Assembly (NCBI GenBank): GCA_034439615.1
Contig: JAWXAT010000036.1
Location: 62,001-126,000, forward strand
Direction of reading: 5' to 3'
DNA: 64,000 nt
From: Oligoflexia bacterium
Lineage (GTDB): Bacteria > Bdellovibrionota > Bdellovibrionia > JABDDW01
Part shown: one piece after another, positions 53,578-62,078 of the stretch
Layout of the letters: each line of letters opens with the position of its first letter
Position numbering within the stretch: position 1 is the stretch's first letter
Made by a program: the position numbers and the translations under genes
The notes under the pieces: model-generated
What the model was told of the DNA's origin: nothing
What the model saw: only the letters and a program-made list of their open reading frames with translations
Databases searched by the model: none

Positions 53578-54892
53578 GTTCAGTCTAGGAATTCATTGTG
53601 ACTACCTTCTGACGATGAGCGGTGGCTCGGGTAAAGTTTTGCATGACCAGTTTATTGGAGTGAATGGAAGTCGCATCGCTACCATTGCTCCTTGGGGTGA
53701 AAACAATTGGAAATGTGACAAACTCATTAAGGCTAAAAATAAAATCGTTATGCCTGGCCTTATTAATGGGCACACGCATTTATGCATGTCACTATTTCGA
53801 GGCCTTGCCGACGATCTTCCCTTTCATCAGTGGCTACATGAATATATTTTGCCACTTGAAGCAAAACTCGTTGATGCTAAGTTTGTACGTGTCGGTACTC
53901 AATTGGCAGCTCTTGAATGTATTCAAAATGGCGTCACCACTGTGTGTGATATGTATTTTTTCGCTCAAGAAGTGGCAACGGTTTTAGATGAAGCAGGGCT
54001 TCGTGGATTAGTTTGCGAGGCTATTACTGATTTTCCGACTCCAGATAATAAAAACTTAGATGATAGTCACTTTAAAATATTACAGCAAATGTGCGACAAA
54101 TATAAAAATCACGAGAGGATTCAACCTTGTGTTGGCCCCCACGCTCCCTACACGTGTAGCGATGATACAATTAAAAAATCAAAAGAATTTGCGCTTAAAC
54201 ATCAAATTCCTATTGTGATGCATGTATCTGAAACTCAAAATGAAGTTAATGAATCATTAAAAAAATATTCAAAAACTCCTGTGAAAAGACTTTTTGATCT
54301 CGGCCTTTTAACGAATAAAACTATTTTTGCACATTGTGTTTGCATCACTGACGAAGATATTGATCTTTTGCAAAAAACAGGGACTAGCGCAATTTATAAT
54401 CCAGAATCAAATATGAAGTTGGGTTCAGGAGTTGCTCCGGTTCCTAAAATGCTCAAAGCTGGGATTAAAGTAGGCATTGGAACAGACGGCGCTGCTAGTA
54501 ATAACGATTTAAGTATTCTCAGTGAAATGGATGTTGGGGCAAAACTACAAAAGCTCTCTCATCTAGACAACACCGCTCTGACAGGAATTGATACTTTGAG
54601 AATGGCTACAATTGGCGGAGCTGAAGCTTTAGGCATTTCAAAAAATGTCGGAAGCTTAGAGGTCGGCAAGTTTGCAGATATCATCTGCCTTGATTTAGAC
54701 TCATCACATATGCGTCCACTTCACGATGTTGTTAGTCAAATTGTCTATACCGCATCAGCTGCAGATGTGGAAACAGTGATCTGTCATGGATCAGTTTTGA
54801 TGGAAAATCGAGAAATCAAAACTCTTGATCGTGAGAAAATTTTTAAAGAAGTGGATGAATACTATCAAATCATTAAAGCGAGTTTGAAGTGA
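53570..54892 (+). CDS. mtaD: 5'-methylthioadenosine/S-adenosylhomocysteine deaminase
   Basis: A protein of about 440 aa of the amidohydrolase fold. Metal and active-site residues are in GHTHLCMSLFRGLADD, VGPHAPYTCS, MHVSETQNEVNE and GIGTDGAASNN. The LFRGLADDLP..WL segment is typical of MTA/SAH deaminases, which remove the 6-amino group from MTA, SAH and often 5'-deoxyadenosine. The start is ATG 53570, with GGAG 6 nt before; an earlier ATG at 53546 is in frame but unsupported. GTGA overlap couples it to the class II aldolase. Acting on MTA, SAH or 5'-deoxyadenosine, it would clear by-products of the methyltransferases and radical SAM enzyme in this locus (inference). Confidence 0.88.
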   Translation: MSEFSLGIHCDYLLTMSGGSGKVLHDQFIGVNGSRIATIAPWGENNWKCDKLIKAKNKIVMPGLINGHTHLCMSLFRGLADDLPFHQWLHEYILPLEAKLVDAKFVRVGTQLAALECIQNGVTTVCDMYFFAQEVATVLDEAGLRGLVCEAITDFPTPDNKNLDDSHFKILQQMCDKYKNHERIQPCVGPHAPYTCSDDTIKKSKEFALKHQIPIVMHVSETQNEVNESLKKYSKTPVKRLFDLGLLTNKTIFAHCVCITDEDIDLLQKTGTSAIYNPESNMKLGSGVAPVPKMLKAGIKVGIGTDGAASNNDLSILSEMDVGAKLQKLSHLDNTALTGIDTLRMATIGGAEALGISKNVGSLEVGKFADIICLDLDSSHMRPLHDVVSQIVYTASAADVETVICHGSVLMENREIKTLDREKIFKEVDEYYQIIKASLK

Positions 54893-55539
54893 TTGAACAT
54901 AACATTGCGCAAAAAATTGTCGAGGTTTGCCAAAGGCTTCATGCCAAAAACATGTTAGCTGCTGCTGATGGAAATGTCAGTTACCGGGTCAATGATGAAC
55001 AGATTTACATAACACCCACAGGAATCAACAAAGCTTTTATGAAGATTTCTGATATCGCAGTGATTGATATACGAAATCGCGTCTTAAGTGGCAAACCATC
55101 AGGTGAGCGCTTGATGCATCTTGAAGTTTTCAAGCAATGCCCCAAAGCCAAATGTGTTGTTCACGCTCACCCACCCCATGCAATTGCGTGGAGCGTGGCA
55201 CATCCACAATTACAAGAATTGCCTTCGGAATGTTTGTCTGAGGTTATTTTAGCCGTCGGTAAAATTCCATTTGTCACTTATGCAAGACCAGGTACTCAAG
55301 AGATGGGGGAAAACTTAAAACCCTTTTTACCACAATACCGCACAATGATCTTGGCGCGCCATGGGGCTTTGAGTTGGGGTGAGAGTATTAATGAGGCGTA
55401 TAATGGAATGGAACGCCTTGAGCATTCAGCACAAATTCTACAAATTGCACATACTCTGGGTGGTCTTACTAATTTATCGCAAGAAGAAGTTCAAGCCCTC
55501 AAAGAAATGCGCAGACAAATTGGAGAAAAAACTTTGTGA
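54889..55539 (+). CDS. Class II aldolase/adducin-family protein (methylthioribulose-1-phosphate aldolase or dehydratase type)
   Basis: A 216-aa protein with GNVSYRVNDEQIYITPTG for the phosphate/zinc region, SGERLMHLEV (Glu), VVHAHPPHAIA with the His-x-His zinc ligands and LARHGALSWGES. The family contains L-fuculose-phosphate aldolase, MtnB (methylthioribulose-1-phosphate dehydratase) and the 5-methylthioribulose-1-phosphate aldolase of the DHAP shunt. As the neighbour is MtnA and no MtnC/MtnD/MtnK-type gene is visible, the aldolase reaction producing DHAP and an aldehyde is the more economical reading (inference). The start GTG 54889 overlaps the deaminase stop as GTGA. Confidence 0.75.
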   Translation: MIEHNIAQKIVEVCQRLHAKNMLAAADGNVSYRVNDEQIYITPTGINKAFMKISDIAVIDIRNRVLSGKPSGERLMHLEVFKQCPKAKCVVHAHPPHAIAWSVAHPQLQELPSECLSEVILAVGKIPFVTYARPGTQEMGENLKPFLPQYRTMILARHGALSWGESINEAYNGMERLEHSAQILQIAHTLGGLTNLSQEEVQALKEMRRQIGEKTL

Positions 55540-56561
55540 AAAATCTCATATCCATGGGATTAAAAGTTGAAGCAGGTCGTGTCTTCGTACTCGATCAAGA
55601 AATACTTCCTCAAAATGAAATCTGGCTTGAATGTAAAACGCCAAATGACATGATCAATTTTATTAAGTCCCTTAAAATTAGAGGGGCTCCCCTCATCGGG
55701 GTTGGAGCCGCAATTGCATTAGCTCAATATGCAGAAAAATTAAAAACATCAAAAAAAAATTCAGATAATATGATTCAAATGATCCTTACGGCGGCTCACC
55801 AACTGCGAGATGCACGACCCACGGCTGTGAATCTTATGGCAGCCGTTGATCGCGTTATTTTAAAACAGCCACTTAATGCCTTAACTGTTGGGAACATCGT
55901 TAGATCAGCTGAAGATCTGTTTGACGAGGATGTAGCACTTTGTGAAGCAATGGCTGTTAACGGGGCAAATGTAATTGAAGATGGTGACAATATTCTCACT
56001 CATTGTAACACGGGTGGATTAGCCACAGCAGGTATTGGGACAGCACTTGGAGTTATAGCTCGTAGTTTTAAAAATGGAAAAATAATCCATGTGTATGTCG
56101 ATGAAACCCGCCCACTCCTTCAAGGCGCAAGGTTAACAACCTGGGAACTTCAAAAACTCAAAATCCCCTTCACATTGATATGCGATAATATGGCCGCCAT
56201 GTTGATGAAGCAGGATAAAGTTCAAAAAATCATCGTGGGTTCAGATCGTATTGCTAGTAATGGTGATTTTGCCAATAAGATTGGCACTTATAGTGTTGCA
56301 GTTAATGCTCATCACCATAAAATTCCATTTTACGTAGCTGCACCCTGGACCACCATTGATTGGTCTTGTTCTTCTGGGAATCATATTCCTATTGAAGAAC
56401 GTCATGCAAAAGAAGTTCGTTATCCTTCAGCACCAGAGGGTTGTGCTGTGTACAATCCTGCATTTGATGTTACCCCCCATGAACTAGTAACGGGGTATAT
56501 TTTAGATCGTGGATTTTTCAAAGATTGGAATCAAGCTAAGTTGTTAAATGATAAATCTTAA
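55536..56561 (+). CDS. mtnA: S-methyl-5-thioribose-1-phosphate isomerase
   Basis: A 341-aa protein of the MtnA/eIF2B-like family: SLKIRGAPLIGVGAA, LTHCNTGGLATAGIGTALG (Cys nucleophile), VDETRPLLQGARLTTWEL and VGSDRIASNGDFANKIGTY (Asp acid). It isomerises methylthioribose 1-phosphate to methylthioribulose 1-phosphate, between the phosphorylase and aldolase steps encoded upstream. The start GTG 55536 overlaps the aldolase stop (GTGA). Its last codons (encoding LLNDKS) lie in a 31-nt imperfect direct repeat whose second copy is at 59158-59189. Confidence 0.9.
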   Translation: MKNLISMGLKVEAGRVFVLDQEILPQNEIWLECKTPNDMINFIKSLKIRGAPLIGVGAAIALAQYAEKLKTSKKNSDNMIQMILTAAHQLRDARPTAVNLMAAVDRVILKQPLNALTVGNIVRSAEDLFDEDVALCEAMAVNGANVIEDGDNILTHCNTGGLATAGIGTALGVIARSFKNGKIIHVYVDETRPLLQGARLTTWELQKLKIPFTLICDNMAAMLMKQDKVQKIIVGSDRIASNGDFANKIGTYSVAVNAHHHKIPFYVAAPWTTIDWSCSSGNHIPIEERHAKEVRYPSAPEGCAVYNPAFDVTPHELVTGYILDRGFFKDWNQAKLLNDKS

Positions 56562-56571
56562 ACGTCACCGA
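56541..56571 (+). repeat. Direct repeat, left copy (mtnA 3' end)
   Basis: 31 nt from TTGTTAAATGATAAATCTTA to CACCGA. It matches 59158-59189 with one gap and two mismatches. On the minus strand it retains codons like those at the end of the ABC-transporter gene (GGTGACGTTTAA versus GGTGGTGTTTAA), so both copies look like the old mtnA-ABC junction. Confidence 0.75.
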
Positions 56572-56601
56572 ACAAATATTTGGGTGGCCCAAGTAAGATA
56601 A
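56569..56601 (+). pseudogene. Relic of a methyltransferase 3' end
   Basis: An open tail encodes R-TNIWVAQVR and stops at TAA 56599-56601. It matches the C-terminus of the intact methyltransferase gene at 50462-51211 (TNIWVAQVK), with several third-position differences, and the similarity continues a few bases past the stop (TAATTA). Nothing upstream belongs to such a gene, so only the last codons remain. Confidence 0.6.
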
Positions 56602-56627
56602 TTAGTCAGCACCGACTAATTATCTTA
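56594..56627. terminator. Perfect 14-bp inverted repeat between convergent genes
   Basis: TAAGATAATTAGTC (56594-56607) and GACTAATTATCTTA (56614-56627) are perfectly complementary around the 6-nt loop AGCACC. The right arm includes the stop of the minus-strand WD40 gene and the left arm includes the stop of the methyltransferase relic. It could serve as a bidirectional terminator; it is AT-rich and lacks a long T-run. Confidence 0.5.
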
Positions 56628-59145
56628 TTCGAAGCTTGCTCAAGGCAGAACCACTTTTTTGGACTATAAATGTAAATCCGAAAGCAAAGGCAGCGTAATA
56701 ATAGCCTGTAAACATTTGCATGTACCTTTCTTCGACAAAATACGCAAATGACAAAAAGAGATAAAATCCTACGAGCATCAAAACAAGTGCTGACGTCACA
56801 ACTCTATACCGCAGCCAGAGAATAACGATCCCTAGCACCACAATCAGAAGCCACAGAGCCTCTAGCACAGGATGGTCAGCCAGATAATATGTCTTAAGTT
56901 TGAGGGTCCACAACTTTGACATGGTTTCTTTGATGCCATATCTTATTTGAAAAAGAGGATTATGTTGTTTTAGGATCTTCCCGATAATGGGTAGTTCGTA
57001 CGCCCTGAAGAAAATGACTTCACCGGTCTTAGTATCAATAATGGGATGAGCATCCGTGTTGTTAATAAATTCGCTACCAGCCCCCGCCCAAGATTCTTTT
57101 GACGGATCAAGATTTGGATCGTGTGACGCTTCAAGATATCTCTTGGTAATAAGTTTTTGCAAACGCCCGAATTTATCAACATACGGGTCAACATTAGCCG
57201 GCGCTGGAAGAGTAAAATATTTCGAATACGTCAACAATTCATTGAATAGCGTACCTTCGGGATACATTTGCATTGTGGTAAGGCCTGTAATTGCAGTTAC
57301 TCCCAACGCCGTCATGAGATTTTTAAATTGCAGGGGTTTAAGTTTCTTGGTCAAAAATAAAAGAACCAATAGTGGCCCAACCAAGAACCCAACAAAAATG
57401 CACGAGACCTGCTTAATATGACATGCCAAAATTATGAACAACACACATGCGATCAAATAACGCCTGCGATGATGTCGAGCAAAAAGCGATAGAAGCAAAG
57501 TTATACCAATCAGAGAGAACAGTAAGGCCAGAAAAAATTCAGAGAAATTATACCCTGAATAAAAAGAAAAATGATTTGTAGGATCCAAAAATGGGATAAG
57601 AAGACCTAAAGCCGGAAGATAACCAAAATGCTTCAGAAATGTCGCAAATACAACCAAGATAAAAAGTGCCAAAATCAAAGGCTGAAAGAATCTGGTTGAG
57701 CAAGCATTATAAGCTCCCGTAGCTCTCATGCCCAATGAGATCAAAAACGGATACGCTGCCTGCCTGAGAAAATGAGGCAATCCAAAAGTCTTTCCTGGTT
57801 CAAAACCTTTGTGAGCAGAGATGTCTTTAACAAGATTTCCGTTCACATTCCAAATGCGAATACCCCCATCTCTCGCTCCCCCCGCCACCAATTGCCCGTC
57901 TGGGCTGAACACCACCGCTGTGACACTATTAGAATGTCCCTCGAGATCTTTCGCCTTCTGGGTACCCACTTTATCTAGCCAGAGGTGAATGGCTCCATCT
58001 TCCATGCCACCAGCCAACGCGATGGTGGTTTGATCAGGACTTAAAGCAATTCCCAGAATTTGGTATGGCATGTGCTGAAAAAGTGAATGACACTCCCATT
58101 TACCAATGTCCCCTTTTTGAGAACAATCTATGACGTTGGCGTTAATAGCACCCGCCAAAAGACTCCCATTTTTTCTAAAAACAACTCCCTCAACACTGTC
58201 TGGCTCTTGAATAATTTTGCTGACAAACTTCCCCCCTCTAGTCCATAGGCGCACCGACCAATCCATACTCGAACTTGCAATTATTTTTTGATCGGGACTG
58301 AAAGCAATACCTGAAATCGACGACTCATGCCCCCGCATGGGTTCTCCAACTGATTTTCCATCCAGCGTCCATAATCGCAACGTCCCGTCCCAACCGCCAG
58401 AGATAACTTGAGTGCCCTCGGGAGTAAAGGCTACGGCAGATACGGCGATTTGCCCCGTCTGAATTGAAAGTTTTAAGGAGTGATCATCGATATTCCAGAG
58501 TCGAATTGTGCCGTCCCATCCACCTGTTGCAAAAACTTTTCCATTGGGGCTAAACGCTATGGAGCTTAAAGCCTCTTGTTGGGCATTGATTGGTTCACCT
58601 AGGGGTTCTCCAACGCGGTTCCAAAATTTAATATAGCCATCGCCGCCAGCAGAAACGAGGGTGTTACCTTTGGGATGAAATGCCAAAGAAGTTTTGGTGA
58701 GGAAGGGATTAAAATCAGGTCGCGATCTGAAAATGTATGACTCTCGCCACACAGGTTGTTTTCCGGCAAACCAAAGAGCATAATTATTAAAACTATCTGC
58801 ACTACCTGAGCCCGGCGCTTGGCAACTCTGCCAGCTTTCGCGGTGCCTGTAATTTTCTATTGAAAAAGTAATGAGTTGCATCAGGATAAAAATAATTATG
58901 ATTCCTGCCACTAAAGTTTTCCACCGCTTTGCAGGCTTAAAATTCCTAGCCACGAAACACAAAATACCTAGTAAAATAAAAAAACAAATAAAGTAAAATC
59001 GGACGTGCTTATGATCACCTAAGTAAGTAACTTGCCCCCTCTCAAACTGACACCAGTAGAGATAAAAAACAAAAGAAAAAGCAAACAACAAAGGAAACCA
59101 AAATGAGGATCTCAATAAAGATTTTAAATTAATATGAAACTCCAT
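56620..59145 (-). CDS. Polytopic membrane protein with a seven-bladed WD40 propeller in an outer loop
   Basis: A protein of about 841 aa. Helices at about 13-31, 49-67 and 78-96 precede a cysteine-containing loop. Residues about 150-450 contain seven WD40 units, each with a blade such as GGDGYIKFWNR, GGWDGTIRLWN, GGWDGTLRLWT, SSMDWSVRLWT, a degenerate fifth, GGMEDGAIHLW and GGARDGGIRIWN. The rest (about 480-835) has about ten further helices and resembles GT-C-type membrane proteins. The soluble blades probably face the periplasm. I do not know this architecture from GT-C families. Start ATG 59145; an earlier in-frame start at 59157 is possible. The gene lies between direct repeats and beside a methyltransferase relic. 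Confidence 0.75.
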   Translation of the reverse strand: MEFHINLKSLLRSSFWFPLLFAFSFVFYLYWCQFERGQVTYLGDHKHVRFYFICFFILLGILCFVARNFKPAKRWKTLVAGIIIIFILMQLITFSIENYRHRESWQSCQAPGSGSADSFNNYALWFAGKQPVWRESYIFRSRPDFNPFLTKTSLAFHPKGNTLVSAGGDGYIKFWNRVGEPLGEPINAQQEALSSIAFSPNGKVFATGGWDGTIRLWNIDDHSLKLSIQTGQIAVSAVAFTPEGTQVISGGWDGTLRLWTLDGKSVGEPMRGHESSISGIAFSPDQKIIASSSMDWSVRLWTRGGKFVSKIIQEPDSVEGVVFRKNGSLLAGAINANVIDCSQKGDIGKWECHSLFQHMPYQILGIALSPDQTTIALAGGMEDGAIHLWLDKVGTQKAKDLEGHSNSVTAVVFSPDGQLVAGGARDGGIRIWNVNGNLVKDISAHKGFEPGKTFGLPHFLRQAAYPFLISLGMRATGAYNACSTRFFQPLILALFILVVFATFLKHFGYLPALGLLIPFLDPTNHFSFYSGYNFSEFFLALLFSLIGITLLLSLFARHHRRRYLIACVLFIILACHIKQVSCIFVGFLVGPLLVLLFLTKKLKPLQFKNLMTALGVTAITGLTTMQMYPEGTLFNELLTYSKYFTLPAPANVDPYVDKFGRLQKLITKRYLEASHDPNLDPSKESWAGAGSEFINNTDAHPIIDTKTGEVIFFRAYELPIIGKILKQHNPLFQIRYGIKETMSKLWTLKLKTYYLADHPVLEALWLLIVVLGIVILWLRYRVVTSALVLMLVGFYLFLSFAYFVEERYMQMFTGYYYAAFAFGFTFIVQKSGSALSKLRIR

Positions 59146-59157
59146 GATGTACCTCAT

Positions 59158-59189
59158 TTGTTAAAATGATAAATCTTAAACACCACCGA
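59158..59189 (+). repeat. Direct repeat, right copy (ABC-transporter 3' end)
   Basis: 32 nt similar to 56541-56571 (29 identical positions with one 1-nt gap). It contains the last codons of the ABC-transporter gene on the minus strand and, on the plus strand, sequence like the last codons of mtnA. The two copies bracket the WD40 gene. Confidence 0.75.
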
Positions 59190-60933
59190 CTACTTCTTGA
59201 TAATTTCCTGATGTGATAATCTTACCACCACTTAACTTATAGAGACGCTTGCATTTTTTTGCAGTAGTGAGTCTGTGCGTAATCAATATGATTGTTTTTT
59301 CACCTGTGAGATTATTGATAGCATTTGTGACTTCTTGTTCAGTTTCATGATCAAGCGAAGATGTTGCTTCATCAAAAATCAGTACTTCTGGATTATGGTA
59401 AAGCGCGCGCGCAATACCAAGACGTTGTCTTTGTCCACCGCTGATTCGAACCCCTCGTTCTCCAACAAAAGCTTCTAATTTCTCTGAAGATGCTTGGACA
59501 AAGTCTTCTAGCTGAGCCATGCGCAACGCATTCCAAACACGATTATCATCTATTTCTGCATCAGGAATTCCAAAAGCAACATTTCTTCGAATCGTGTCAT
59601 CTGACAAAAATATAAGTTGAGGTACGTAACCGATACTTTTTTGCCAGCTCGTAATATTACTCCAAATGTCACTTCCATCGATTGTAATCGTGCCCTTCTG
59701 AGGAGGCAAAAGCCCAAGGACCATATCAACTAATGTTGTTTTTCCTGCTCCGGAGGGACCAATAAATGCGACTGACTCACCTTTGTTGATATAGGCACTT
59801 ACACCACCAAGTATCCATTGTGTAGAGCTGTCGTATTTAAAAAAGATATCTTTTAGTTCAATGGTTTTGCTAAAAACGATTGGATCAGCATCTAATTTAA
59901 CACTTGGGATTTCTATGGATTGTACCCTTGTCAGATCATGGTAAACGACATCAATCGATGAGCGGTAAAAGCGAATACAGGAAAGATTGGTCATGATGCG
60001 AGTAAAAGAAGGCATGATACGTACTGCTGCAACTGCAAAAAGCGCCAGTACGGGCAAAATGGCTGTCATATCTCTTTTATTCCAAATCAAAATACAAGTG
60101 ATGAGAACGATTCCACTCACAGCTATAGTTTCAATGAAAAGCTTAGGCAATTGGTTCATGGTGAGTGCATATCTTGTGGTGTTAGAATAACCGATTAGAT
60201 TTTTTGTGTATTCATCGAGAAAAAAGTTTTCTCGTCCTAAAATCTTAGTTTCTTTTATTCCCCCAAGACTTTGAACAATCCATTTGTACTTTGCTTCAGT
60301 GAAGTGTTGCTGTTGAATTCCTTTAAGTTTCATTTTTGATTTCACAGAATAATAAAAAATCATTGTAAGCAGCCCTAAAGTTCCCACAGATGTGATTGCA
60401 GTAAAAGGCTCTATAGCAATCAATGCAAGGGTCATTAAAATGACAATTACAACTTCAGTAATAACGCTCAACATTGGGAGAAGAACTCCGTTTTGAAAAA
60501 CGAGTCCAACTTGATCAAGATTTCGAATAAGTACTGCTGAATTATGCTCTAGATGATAGCTATAAGGTTGGCCCAGGTAAGTGGAAAGTAATCGCCGCGA
60601 AATACCTAAATATTTTTTAAATGTAATTCGATTTTGAAGATAAATCAGGCAGGCTAAAAAAACATTTTTAAATATAAAAAAGCATATCAATAAGACCCCG
60701 CAGATAATGATTAACTGGTGGTGCTCTGGGTGTCCCAGCCATTGATTTATTTGAGAAAGATACTGTTTTTTTGCTACCAAAGTAGGGTCAGCGATGATGC
60801 CGATAAAGGGCACAATGATACCTACTCCGATGACTTCAAGACTCGCACTGAAGATCATGAGGAAAATCAATAAGAGCAGATAATACTTCTCTCGGGTGCT
60901 GAATAAGGATAAAAGTTTCTTAATTAATTCCAT
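59176..60933 (-). CDS. ABC transporter with fused membrane and ATPase domains (PglK/MsbA-like flippase)
   Basis: A protein of about 585 aa. Residues about 1-320 carry six membrane helices of an ABC exporter. Residues about 335-585 form the ATPase with Walker A GPSGAGKTTLVDMVLG, Q-loop YVPQLIF, signature ISGGQRQRLGIARAL, Walker B VLIFDEATSSLD and the switch ITHRLTTA. The architecture is that of half-transporters such as PglK and MsbA, which flip lipid-linked oligosaccharides or lipids. In this locus a glycan-lipid flippase is likely (inference). The start is uncertain: ATG 60933 is taken as the start of the first helix, and an open frame reaches 60975. It may be cotranscribed with the WD40 gene 18 nt downstream of its stop. 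Confidence 0.88.
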   Translation of the reverse strand: MELIKKLLSLFSTREKYYLLLLIFLMIFSASLEVIGVGIIVPFIGIIADPTLVAKKQYLSQINQWLGHPEHHQLIIICGVLLICFFIFKNVFLACLIYLQNRITFKKYLGISRRLLSTYLGQPYSYHLEHNSAVLIRNLDQVGLVFQNGVLLPMLSVITEVVIVILMTLALIAIEPFTAITSVGTLGLLTMIFYYSVKSKMKLKGIQQQHFTEAKYKWIVQSLGGIKETKILGRENFFLDEYTKNLIGYSNTTRYALTMNQLPKLFIETIAVSGIVLITCILIWNKRDMTAILPVLALFAVAAVRIMPSFTRIMTNLSCIRFYRSSIDVVYHDLTRVQSIEIPSVKLDADPIVFSKTIELKDIFFKYDSSTQWILGGVSAYINKGESVAFIGPSGAGKTTLVDMVLGLLPPQKGTITIDGSDIWSNITSWQKSIGYVPQLIFLSDDTIRRNVAFGIPDAEIDDNRVWNALRMAQLEDFVQASSEKLEAFVGERGVRISGGQRQRLGIARALYHNPEVLIFDEATSSLDHETEQEVTNAINNLTGEKTIILITHRLTTAKKCKRLYKLSGGKIITSGNYQEVVGGV

Positions 60934-61076
60934 AATGTACAAGACATATTCATCTGAGAACTTTTGCAAAGTCAAGGTGGTTCTGACCCCCTGGGTCTAT
61001 CGTTTTTGATTGCTAAAAATGAATCCCCTGGCTAATTTGAGCTCACAACAATCAAGCGTATATAAGGAGAAATATT

Positions 61077-62078
61077 GTGGGCGAAAAGTACCTAGTTATC
61101 GGTGGCAACGGAATATTTGGCGTTCATATGATCAAATATCTTCTTGAAACTAATCCAAAAGCCCAAGTTATTTCAGTTGGAAGAAATGAAGAAAAAATCA
61201 AAGCCTTCTCTCTTTATAAGGGTATTGACGATAGTCGTTTTGCTTACCATAAGATTCATGCTGTTTTTGAAACAGAAAAACTTTTTGAACTCTTCGAAAA
61301 AGAAAAACCCGATTACATCATCAACTTCGCCGCATTAGCGGCTTCCGTCGCAGCAAGTTGGGATTATGCTACAGATTATTATGAAACAAACACAGTATGG
61401 CTTGCGAAAGCTGCTGATCATTTGGTTGGAAAAAAATGGCTAAAGAAATGGGTGCAAATCGGAAGTTCAGAAATTTTTGGAGCTGTTAAGGGGCCAGCCA
61501 GTGAATCAACTCCCTATAACCCGTCAACTCCTTACGCAGTCTCAAAACTTGCTGGAGATTTGCATCTCAAAGCTGTTTGTAAAGTTCGAGGCTTCCCAAT
61601 GAATATTTTGTGGCCATCAAATGGATATGGCTCGGGTCAACAACTTTATCGAATCGTTCCGCGAACAGTTTTAGCTTGTCTTTTGGGTCGTGAACTTCCA
61701 CTTCAAGGTGGAGGGGCAGCGGTGAAATCATATATTCATGCTCGTGACTTAGCTCACGGAATTTTCCTCACATTAAAGAATGCTGATATTGGCAAGTGCT
61801 ACACCATGGGCCCCAAAGACGGTGGCATTTCAATTAAAGATTTAGTTTTTAAAACCATCACTCTGATGGATAGAAACCCAAATGATATTGTGAAAATCGC
61901 ACCTGATCGTCTTGGTCAAGACGCCCAATATCTTCTGGATTCAACACGTATCCACGCAGAACTTGGTTGGACCCCCGAAATCAGTATTGAGGAGGGGCTT
62001 CTTGAAACGATCAACTGGGCAAAAACTTATTTGAATGATCTTAAGTCACTTCCCACTGAAGTTGTTTTTGAGCCGTAG
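61077..62078 (+). CDS. NAD-dependent nucleotide-sugar epimerase/dehydratase
   Basis: A 333-aa extended SDR protein with YLVIGGNGIFGVHMIKYLL for the dinucleotide, QIGSSEIFGAVKGP for the Ser-Ser-Glu region and YAVSK with the intact Tyr-x-x-x-Lys. SYIHARDLAHGI in the C-terminal domain is a GalE/GMD-like contact block. It probably acts on a GDP- or UDP-sugar. The start is GTG 61077, with AAGGAG about 7 nt before. Its 3' end overlaps the following gene by 44 nt if that gene starts at its first TTG. The reaction is unknown. Confidence 0.8.
   Translation: MGEKYLVIGGNGIFGVHMIKYLLETNPKAQVISVGRNEEKIKAFSLYKGIDDSRFAYHKIHAVFETEKLFELFEKEKPDYIINFAALAASVAASWDYATDYYETNTVWLAKAADHLVGKKWLKKWVQIGSSEIFGAVKGPASESTPYNPSTPYAVSKLAGDLHLKAVCKVRGFPMNILWPSNGYGSGQQLYRIVPRTVLACLLGRELPLQGGGAAVKSYIHARDLAHGIFLTLKNADIGKCYTMGPKDGGISIKDLVFKTITLMDRNPNDIVKIAPDRLGQDAQYLLDSTRIHAELGWTPEISIEEGLLETINWAKTYLNDLKSLPTEVVFEP

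Noticed and set aside
60985-61007. GACCC-CCT-GGGTC hairpin followed by T5 as an intrinsic terminator
   Set aside because: No plus-strand gene ends upstream of it; a 5-bp stem with a 3-nt loop is weak.
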